A stretch of 5,942 nt of DNA from Sphingomonas bacterium (GTDB lineage Bacteria; Pseudomonadota; Alphaproteobacteria; Sphingomonadales; Sphingomonadaceae), in the NCBI GenBank assembly GCA_026785965.1, contig JAJAYY010000082.1:1-5942 (forward strand). Reading direction: 5' to 3'. The notes under the pieces were generated by a model that worked only from the letters and a program-made list of their open reading frames with translations, made no database searches and was not told the origin of the DNA. Shown piece by piece: positions 1 to 5,242 of the stretch (position 1 is its first letter; each line of letters starts with the position of its first letter). Both the position numbers and the translations under genes were made by a program.

Positions 1-507
1 CAACCTCGACCAAGCGGTGCGGTTGGGAGTCGAGAGGATGAGGAGGCCGCCGGGGGCAAGGCGGGCGACGAGGCTCATGATGAACGCCTGCGGGTCGACG
101 ACATGCTCGATCACTTCCAATGCGGTGACGAGGTCATGATGGCCATCGAGCGCTTCGACCCCGAGCGCACGATAATCGATCGCCAGCCCCTGCCCCGCCG
201 CGTGGGCTTTTGCCGCGTCGATCAGTTCGGGCGCCGCGTCGAGCGCGGTGACGGCGGCGCCGAGGCGGGCGAGCGGTTCGGCGAGCAGCCCGGCGCCGCA
301 GCCGACGTCGAGCGCGGTCTTGCCGACAAGCGGCCGGATGGCGCATTCGTCGAGTCCGAAATGCTGGTCGAGCATGTCGCGGATGTAGCCGAGCCGCACC
401 GGGTTCAATTTGTGGAGTATCGCCGAGGCGCCGTCGGGATCCCACCAGTCGGCGGCGAGCGATCCGAAATGACGCGCTTCGGAGTCGAGGATGCTTGTTT
501 CGGCCAT
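1..507 (-). CDS. ubiG: Ubiquinone biosynthesis O-methyltransferase (3' part beyond window)
   Basis: SAM-dependent methyltransferase that performs the two O-methylations of the ubiquinone ring, acting at the inner face of the cytoplasmic membrane. The first 169 residues are present; the family is usually about 240-250, so roughly the C-terminal third lies off the left edge. Visible landmarks are the UbiG N-terminal block FGSLAADWWDPDG (14-26) followed by LHKLNP (31-36), SAM motif I DVGCGAG (67-73) with the acidic ribose-binding D90 at the end of strand 2, an E-x-x-E-H box (E131, E134, H135) that in UbiG is associated with metal and membrane binding, and LAPGGLLILSTPNRT (150-164). The ATG at 507-505 gives the standard MAETSI-type start. 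Another ATG seven bases upstream (514-512) is out of frame. The Shine-Dalgarno sequence is weak (GGA within ACGGATGGGCG). The gene is divergent from lysC with a 55-bp gap. The N-terminal block separates it from generic class I methyltransferases. Confidence 0.95.
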   Translation of the reverse strand, partial: MAETSILDSEARHFGSLAADWWDPDGASAILHKLNPVRLGYIRDMLDQHFGLDECAIRPLVGKTALDVGCGAGLLAEPLARLGAAVTALDAAPELIDAAKAHAAGQGLAIDYRALGVEALDGHHDLVTALEVIEHVVDPQAFIMSLVARLAPGGLLILSTPNRTAWSRL

Positions 508-523
508 CGCCCATCCGTAACAG
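495..523 (+). promoter_or_regulatory. Weak candidate sigma-70 promoter for lysC
   Basis: TTGTTT (495-500) and TAACAG (518-523) are separated by 17 bp and would start transcription near 529-531, about 32 bases before the preferred lysC start. Each hexamer matches only three of six consensus positions. The -35 box lies inside the first codons of divergent ubiG. The call rests on spacing and position only; a stronger promoter inside ubiG is possible. Confidence 0.22.
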
Positions 524-562
524 GGCGGCGCAATCGCTGCCATGAGGAAAAATCGCCCGCTT

Positions 563-1792
563 ATGCCCCGCATCGTGATGAAATTCGGCGGCACATCGAT
601 GGCCGGGATCGAGCGCATCCGCAGCGTCGCGGACCGGGTCAAGCGCGAGGCGCAAGCGGGCAATCAAGTGCTGGTGGTGGTGTCGGCGATGGCCGGCGAG
701 ACCGACCGGCTGGTGCAATTGTGCAACGACGCCGCGGCGCTCCACGACAGCAAGGAATATGACGTGGTGGTCGCGTCGGGCGAGCAAGTCACCGCCGGAC
801 TGCTTGCGATGACTCTTCAGAATATGGGGGTCGCGGCGCGCAGCTTCATGGGCTGGCAATTGCTCCGCGCCAGCGGGGCCCACGGCAATGCCCGGGTCGA
901 AGCGGTCGCGGGCGAATTGCTCGTGCAGGCGCTTGAGGACGGCACGGTGGCGGTGATCCCCGGGTTCCAGGGAGTCAGCGATGAAGGCCGGCTGGCGACG
1001 CTCGGGCGCGGCGGGTCGGACACGTCGGCGGTGGCGATCGCGGCGGGGGTCAAGGCCGACCGCTGCGATATCTACACCGACGTCGACGGGGTCTATACCA
1101 CCGACCCGCGGATCGTGCCGAGCGCGCAGAAGCTCAACCAGATTACATTCGAGGAAATGCTCGAGCTAGCCGGGGTCGGGGCCAAGGTGCTGCAAGTGCG
1201 ATCGGTCGGGCTGGCGATGCGCGCCAAGCTGCCGCTGCGCGTGTTGTCGGCGTTCGACGATCTGCCGGGAACCGAAATTGTGCCCCAATTGGGAGAGAAT
1301 ATGGAACGCAACGCCATCGCCGGGATCGCCGCCGAGCGCAACGAAGCGCGGATCACGCTGACCGGGATCCTCGACCGGCCGGGAATGGTGTCGGCGGTGA
1401 TCGGGCCGCTCGCGGCGGCGGGCATCCAGATCGACATGATCGTCCATTCGGCGACCGAAGGGGTGGGCGAAAGCGACCTCACCTTCACGTTGCCGCGCGC
1501 CAGCGCCGCGCAGGCGGCAGCGGTGATCGAGCCGCTCAAGCAAGCGCTCGGCTATCAGGCGTTGCTGACCGATTTGGCGGTCGCCAAAGTGTCGATCGTC
1601 GGGGTCGGAATTCGCTCCAACCCCGCGCTGGCGGCGACCATGTTCGCAACGCTCGCGACCAGTCGGATCAATTTGCTCGCGGTCAGCGCGAGCGAGATCA
1701 AGGTCAGCGTGCTGGTCGCCGAAGATGAAATGGAGCTTGCGGTGCGAGTGCTCCACTCGGCCTTCGGGCTCGATGCACCACAGGGGAATTGA
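563..1792 (+). CDS. lysC: Aspartate kinase, monofunctional, two-ACT-domain type (alpha subunit)
   Basis: Phosphorylates L-aspartate with ATP, the first step to lysine, threonine, methionine and diaminopimelate; cytoplasmic. The protein is 409 residues, close to the roughly 408 of alpha2beta2 aspartokinases such as Bacillus LysC. The kinase domain (about 1-240) shows KFGGTSM (7-13), SGEQV (72-76), the GFQG loop (134-137), TLGRGGSDTSAVA (147-159) and YTDVDGVYTTDPR (171-183). Two ACT domains follow at about 264-330 and 342-405, with the effector-site stretches DRPGMVSAVI and GIRSNPALAATM, so feedback inhibition by lysine and/or threonine is expected from the family. There is no fused homoserine dehydrogenase. 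The start at 563 matches the usual M-x-RIVMKFGGTS terminus. An in-frame ATG at 542 would add MRKNRPL, which is not typical, and has no better ribosome site. AGGA at 545-548 lies rather far (14 bases) from 563. The gene heads a likely operon with the next gene one base away. Confidence 0.95.
   Translation: MPRIVMKFGGTSMAGIERIRSVADRVKREAQAGNQVLVVVSAMAGETDRLVQLCNDAAALHDSKEYDVVVASGEQVTAGLLAMTLQNMGVAARSFMGWQLLRASGAHGNARVEAVAGELLVQALEDGTVAVIPGFQGVSDEGRLATLGRGGSDTSAVAIAAGVKADRCDIYTDVDGVYTTDPRIVPSAQKLNQITFEEMLELAGVGAKVLQVRSVGLAMRAKLPLRVLSAFDDLPGTEIVPQLGENMERNAIAGIAAERNEARITLTGILDRPGMVSAVIGPLAAAGIQIDMIVHSATEGVGESDLTFTLPRASAAQAAAVIEPLKQALGYQALLTDLAVAKVSIVGVGIRSNPALAATMFATLATSRINLLAVSASEIKVSVLVAEDEMELAVRVLHSAFGLDAPQGN
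1301..1792 (+). CDS. lysC: Predicted internal translation product: aspartokinase beta (regulatory) subunit
   Basis: An in-frame ATG at codon 247 of lysC is preceded by GGAG (1292-1295, within GGGAGAG) with a five-base gap, a better ribosome site than the one at the full-length start. Initiation here would give a 163-residue protein, beginning MERNAIAG, that contains only the two ACT domains. In Bacillus LysC and Corynebacterium Ask, the same gene encodes overlapping alpha and beta subunits by exactly this arrangement, and the beta subunit is of similar size. The start site and spacing are visible in the sequence. That the product is made here is inference from the family. Confidence 0.5.
   Translation: MERNAIAGIAAERNEARITLTGILDRPGMVSAVIGPLAAAGIQIDMIVHSATEGVGESDLTFTLPRASAAQAAAVIEPLKQALGYQALLTDLAVAKVSIVGVGIRSNPALAATMFATLATSRINLLAVSASEIKVSVLVAEDEMELAVRVLHSAFGLDAPQGN
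1782..1787 (+). promoter_or_regulatory. Ribosome binding site for the FabK/nitronate monooxygenase-like gene
   Basis: AGGGGA lies six bases before the ATG at 1794, inside the last lysC codons. The lysC stop (TGA, 1790-1792) and this start are separated by one base, so ribosomes finishing lysC can restart directly. This decides the start at 1794 over the upstream in-frame ATG at 1725, which lies well inside lysC. Confidence 0.7.
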
Positions 1793-1793
1793 G

Positions 1794-2852
1794 ATGAGCG
1801 GCGAAGGCATGATTTCGGAAGCGCGCGGCGTGCATGGCGACGCCGGGGCGGGGCGGCTCAAGCAATTGATGCAGCGCGGGACCGACTTCCTCGGCACCGA
1901 ATATGCGATCATGGGCGGGGCGATGAGCTGGGTATCCGAGCGCAATCTGGTCTCGGCGATTTCAAATGCCGGCGGGTTCGGGGTGATCGCGTGCGGGGCG
2001 ATGAACCCTGAGCTGCTCGACGCCGAAATCGCCGCGACCAAGACGCGCACGGCCAAGCCGTTCGGGGTCAATCTGATCACCATGCATCCGCAGTTGAGCG
2101 AGCTGATCGACGTGTGCGCGAAGCATCAGGTGACCCACGTCGTGCTGGCCGGGGGCTTACCGCCGGGCGGGGCGATCGAGCGGATCAAGAGCAATGGCGC
2201 CAAATTGGTCGCCTTTGCCCCGGCGCTGGCGCTGGCCAAGAAAATGATCCGGTCGGGCGCCGACGCGCTGGTGATCGAGGGGATGGAGGCCGGCGGGCAC
2301 ATCGGCCCGGTCTCGACCAGCGTGCTGGCGCAGGAAATATTGCCCCATGTCGCGGCCGATATCCCGGTGTTTGTCGCGGGCGGGATCGGGCGCGGCGAGG
2401 CGATCGCGGCGTATCTCGAAATGGGCGCGGTCGGGGTCCAGATCGGCACCCGGCTGGTGTGCGCGACCGAGAGCATCGCCCACGCCAATTTCAAGAAAGC
2501 GTTCATCCGCGCCTCGGCGCGCGATGCGATCCCCTCGGTCCAGATCGACCCGCGCCTGCCGGTGATCCCGGTCCGCGCGCTCAAGAATCGCGAGATGGAG
2601 AATTTCTCCGCCAAGCAGGTCGAAGTCGCGGCCAAGCTCGACAGCGGCGAGATCGAAATGGGCGAGGCCCAGCTCCAGATCGAGCATTATTGGGCCGGCG
2701 CGCTGCGCCGCGCGGTGATCGACGGCGATGTCGAAAGCGGATCGGTGATGGCCGGGCAATCGGTCGGGATGGTCAAGCGCGAGGAGCCGGTCGCGGCGAT
2801 CATCGCCGAACTGGTCGAAGAAGCCGTCGCGGCGTTGGGCGCCCGCGGCTAA
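1794..2852 (+). CDS. FMN-dependent oxidoreductase of the nitronate monooxygenase / FabK (2-nitropropane dioxygenase) family
   Basis: Predicted cytoplasmic TIM-barrel flavoprotein of 352 residues. The N-terminal part has GTEYAIMGGAMSWVSERNLVSAISNAGGFGVI (34-64), the usual first strand and Gly-rich loop of the family. The active-site motif EGMEAGGHIG (162-171) carries His169, the position that acts as catalytic base in nitronate monooxygenases and is also conserved in enoyl-ACP reductase II (FabK). The FMN-phosphate elements are AGGIGRGEAIAAYLEMGA (195-212) and QIGTRLV (216-222). The C-terminal part (about 240-335) includes GDVESGSVMAGQSVG (311-325), which resembles FabK more than classical nitronate monooxygenases. 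A poorly conserved lead of about 20 residues precedes the barrel, and ATG codon 6 is an alternative start. The gene follows lysC by one base and is probably co-transcribed with it. Family assignment is secure; the substrate is not. Automated pipelines would likely call it nitronate monooxygenase, and FabK-like enoyl reductase or quinone reductase are live alternatives. Confidence 0.85.
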   Translation: MSGEGMISEARGVHGDAGAGRLKQLMQRGTDFLGTEYAIMGGAMSWVSERNLVSAISNAGGFGVIACGAMNPELLDAEIAATKTRTAKPFGVNLITMHPQLSELIDVCAKHQVTHVVLAGGLPPGGAIERIKSNGAKLVAFAPALALAKKMIRSGADALVIEGMEAGGHIGPVSTSVLAQEILPHVAADIPVFVAGGIGRGEAIAAYLEMGAVGVQIGTRLVCATESIAHANFKKAFIRASARDAIPSVQIDPRLPVIPVRALKNREMENFSAKQVEVAAKLDSGEIEMGEAQLQIEHYWAGALRRAVIDGDVESGSVMAGQSVGMVKREEPVAAIIAELVEEAVAALGARG

Positions 2853-2865
2853 GCGAGCGCGGAGC

Positions 2866-2894
2866 TTGGAATATGCGAGCCATCCCTGCTAGCC
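2866..2894 (+). promoter_or_regulatory. Candidate alphaproteobacterial promoter directly before ptsP
   Basis: TTGGAA (2866-2871), a 17-base spacer and CTAGCC (2889-2894) resemble the TTGAC / GCTANAWC pattern described for Caulobacter-type housekeeping promoters; GCTA is present at 2888-2891. Transcription would begin at about 2901-2902, that is, at the ptsP ATG itself, giving a leaderless message. The -10 match is partial, so confidence is low. Confidence 0.25.
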
Positions 2895-2901
2895 CCTGCT
2901 G

Positions 2902-5166
2902 ATGCCCATTGCCGCCGCCGCTTCCGCTCGCGAAATCCTGACCGGACTCCATGACATCATGGCGCGGCGCGGGTCGGCGCAGACCAAGCTCGACCGGGTG
3001 GTCGACCTGATCGCCACCGCGATGGCAAGCGAGGTGTGCTCGATTTACCTGCTGCGCGACAATGCGCTTGAACTGTTCGCCACCCACGGGCTGCGCAAGG
3101 AAGCGGTCCACGTCACCCGCCTCGCGCTCGGCCAGGGCCTGGTCGGGACGATCGCCGAGGAAGGCCGCATCCTCAACCTCGCCGAGGCCGCGAGCCACCC
3201 GGAATTCGTCTATCGCCCGGAGACTGGCGAGGAGCATTTCCACAGCTTCGCCGGGGTCCCGATCGTCCGCCGCGAGAGCGCGATCGGGGTGCTGTCGGTC
3301 CAGCACGCCGATCCGCGCCGCTATGACGACGTCGAGATTGAGGCGTTGCAAACGGTGGCGATGGTCTTGTCCGAGATGATCGCCAGCGCGCGGCTGGTCG
3401 ACGGATCGCGCAGTACCCAGCGCGATGCCGGGACGCAGCGGCTGGCGGGACTGAAACTGGTGTCGGGAATGGCGCGCGGGATCGCGGTGTTCCACCAGCC
3501 GCGCGTGATGGTCGAGCATACCGTCGCCGAGGACACCGAGGCCGAGCGGACGCGGGTTTACGCCGCGTTCCGCAAGATGCGCGACCAGATTGACCATATG
3601 ACGCGCGAGGCCGAATTCGGCACCGCCGGCGAGCATAATGAGATCCTCGCGACGTATAAGATGTTTGCTTATGACGAGGGCTGGTCGCGGCGGATCAACG
3701 AAGCGATCGACAGCGGGCTGACCGCCGAAGCCGCGATCGAGCGCGTCCAGCAGCGCACCCGCGCGAGGATGCGCGAGATTGACGATCCGCTGCTCGCCGA
3801 GCGGATGCACGACCTTGAGGACCTGTCCAACCGGCTGATGCGGATCGTGTCGGGGCGGATGGGGACCGCGGCGCAGACCGGGCTGACCAAGGATGCGATC
3901 CTGATCGCGCGCAACCTGGGGCCCGCCGAGCTGCTTGAATATGACAAGCGCCGATTGAAGGGCGTGGTGCTCGAGGAAGGCTCGCTCACCGCGCACATGA
4001 CGATCGTCGCCCGCGCGATGGGGGTGCCGGTAGTCGGGCGGGTCGCCGACATCCGCCATATTGCGAGCGAGGGCGACGTCATCCTGGTCGACGGCGACAC
4101 CGGCGCGGTGGCGGTGCGGCCGACCCGGGCGATGGTGCTGAGCTTCGAGCAGCGCATGGCGACCAGCCTCAAGCGGCGCGCCGAATTTGCCGCGCTGCGC
4201 GGATTGAAGTCGGAGACCATCGACAAGCAAGCGATCACGCTGATGGTCAATGCCGGGCTTGCCGAAGATGCCGCCGGGCTCGAGGCGAGCGGCGCCGAGG
4301 GGATCGGGCTGTTCCGCACCGAATTCCAGTTCCTGATCTCGGCCACGCTGCCGGGGCGCGAAAGCCAGCAGCGCCTGTACCGATCGGTGCTCGACGCGGC
4401 GGGCGACAAGCCGGTGATCTTTCGCACCGTCGACATCGGCGGCGACAAGGCCTTGCCTTATTTGAGCGACGAGAAGGACGAGGCCGAAAATCCGGCGATG
4501 GGGTGGCGCGCGCTGCGGCTGTCGCTGAGCCGGTCGGCGCTGATGAAGGCGCAGGCCCGCGCGCTGATTGAAGCCGCCGACGGACGCGTGCTGCGGGTGA
4601 TGTTCCCGATGATCTCCGAACCGTGGGAATATGAGGAAGCGCGCGCCTTGTTCGAGGATCAGCTCGCCTGGTCGCTGGCCAACCGCCGCCCGACCCCGGC
4701 GCGGATCGAATATGGCGCGATGCTCGAAGTCCCCGCACTCGCCGAAATGCTCGATGTGTTGCTGCCGAGGATCGATTTTCTGTCGATCGGGACCAACGAT
4801 TTGACCCAATTCTTGTTCGCCGCCGATCGTGGCGACCCGCGACTGGCCGAGCGCTACGACTGGCTCAGCCCGTCGATCCTGCGCTTCCTGCGCCGGGTGG
4901 TGATCGCCGCCGACGCGGCCAAGGTGCCGGTCCGGCTGTGCGGCGAAATGGGCGGTCGCCCGCTTGAGGCGATGGCGCTGATCGGGATCGGGTTGAAGCA
5001 ATTTTCGATCACCCCGGCGGCGATCGGTCCGATCAAGGCGATGGTCCGCTCGCTCGACGCAAGCGCGATCGAAACCAAGATGGCGGCGATGCTGGCCAAG
5101 CCGCCGCGCGAATTTCGCAAGACGTTGATCGAATGGGGGCGGCGCAATGGCGTCAAATTGGGGTGA
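2902..5166 (+). CDS. ptsP: Phosphoenolpyruvate-protein phosphotransferase of the nitrogen PTS (EI-Ntr), GAF-fused
   Basis: Takes phosphate from PEP onto a histidine and passes it to NPr (PtsO) and then EIIA-Ntr (PtsN), a cytoplasmic regulatory relay rather than a sugar importer. The 754 residues contain an N-terminal GAF domain (about 24-165), which in EI-Ntr senses nitrogen status; an EI N-terminal/NPr-binding helical region (about 185-310); the phospho-histidine swivelling domain (about 330-402) with H365 in EEGSLTAHMTIVAR; and the PEP-binding barrel (about 425-720). The barrel shows GLFRTEFQFL (469-478), FRTVDIGGDK (507-516), NPAMGWRALR (530-539), RVMFPMIS (565-572), MLEVPA (607-612), LSIGTNDLTQFLFAADR (627-643, a full match to the EI signature) and RLCGEMGGRP (678-687) with catalytic Cys680. 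All key residues are present; the loop around H365 is slightly unusual. The start at 2902 keeps the normal SAREILTGLHDIM N-terminus, although no Shine-Dalgarno sequence precedes it. It lies 49 bp after the oxidoreductase and in the same direction as lysC. Confidence 0.96.
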   Translation: MPIAAAASAREILTGLHDIMARRGSAQTKLDRVVDLIATAMASEVCSIYLLRDNALELFATHGLRKEAVHVTRLALGQGLVGTIAEEGRILNLAEAASHPEFVYRPETGEEHFHSFAGVPIVRRESAIGVLSVQHADPRRYDDVEIEALQTVAMVLSEMIASARLVDGSRSTQRDAGTQRLAGLKLVSGMARGIAVFHQPRVMVEHTVAEDTEAERTRVYAAFRKMRDQIDHMTREAEFGTAGEHNEILATYKMFAYDEGWSRRINEAIDSGLTAEAAIERVQQRTRARMREIDDPLLAERMHDLEDLSNRLMRIVSGRMGTAAQTGLTKDAILIARNLGPAELLEYDKRRLKGVVLEEGSLTAHMTIVARAMGVPVVGRVADIRHIASEGDVILVDGDTGAVAVRPTRAMVLSFEQRMATSLKRRAEFAALRGLKSETIDKQAITLMVNAGLAEDAAGLEASGAEGIGLFRTEFQFLISATLPGRESQQRLYRSVLDAAGDKPVIFRTVDIGGDKALPYLSDEKDEAENPAMGWRALRLSLSRSALMKAQARALIEAADGRVLRVMFPMISEPWEYEEARALFEDQLAWSLANRRPTPARIEYGAMLEVPALAEMLDVLLPRIDFLSIGTNDLTQFLFAADRGDPRLAERYDWLSPSILRFLRRVVIAADAAKVPVRLCGEMGGRPLEAMALIGIGLKQFSITPAAIGPIKAMVRSLDASAIETKMAAMLAKPPREFRKTLIEWGRRNGVKLG

Positions 5167-5169
5167 TCG

Positions 5170-5186
5170 AACCGCGCTGCGCGGTT
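5170..5186 (+). terminator. GC-rich hairpin after ptsP, possible weak terminator
   Basis: AACCGCG (5170-5176) and CGCGGTT (5180-5186) form a perfect 7-bp stem with a CTG loop, starting four bases after the ptsP stop. No T-run follows, so it is not a classic intrinsic terminator. It could stabilise the ptsP 3' end or attenuate read-through. The right arm shares its last bases with a TTGACA hexamer. Confidence 0.4.
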
Positions 5187-5213
5187 GACAGCCGCTAGGC
5201 CGCCCCCGACAAG
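5185..5213 (+). promoter_or_regulatory. Candidate promoter for the RodZ-like gene
   Basis: A perfect -35 consensus TTGACA (5185-5190) is followed after 17 bp by GACAAG (5208-5213), which matches only three of six -10 positions. Transcription would start near 5220, leaving a leader of about 23 bases that contains the AGGGG ribosome site (5232-5236), six bases before the ATG at 5243. Placement is good; the -10 is weak. Confidence 0.35.
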
Positions 5214-5242
5214 ACGTCAAATGTTGCGCTGAGGGGTAGGCG

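Noticed and set aside
542..562. Upstream in-frame ATG as the lysC start
   Set aside because: It would add MRKNRPL before the normal M-x-RIVMKFGG terminus of aspartokinases and has no better ribosome site. It is possible but less likely than 563.
103..762. 219-codon plus-strand open frame over ubiG and the lysC start
   Set aside because: It is antisense to clear UbiG motifs and then overlaps lysC in another frame. Its translation is Arg/Gly-rich without family character.
1725..1793. Upstream in-frame ATG as the start of the flavoenzyme gene
   Set aside because: It lies 68 bases inside lysC, encodes a non-conserved lead, and lacks a ribosome site, whereas 1794 has AGGGGA six bases upstream.
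1166..2083. 305-codon minus-strand open frame opposite lysC and the flavoenzyme gene
   Set aside because: It spans the junction of two well-supported plus-strand genes and its product is Arg/Asp/His-rich, a typical high-GC shadow.
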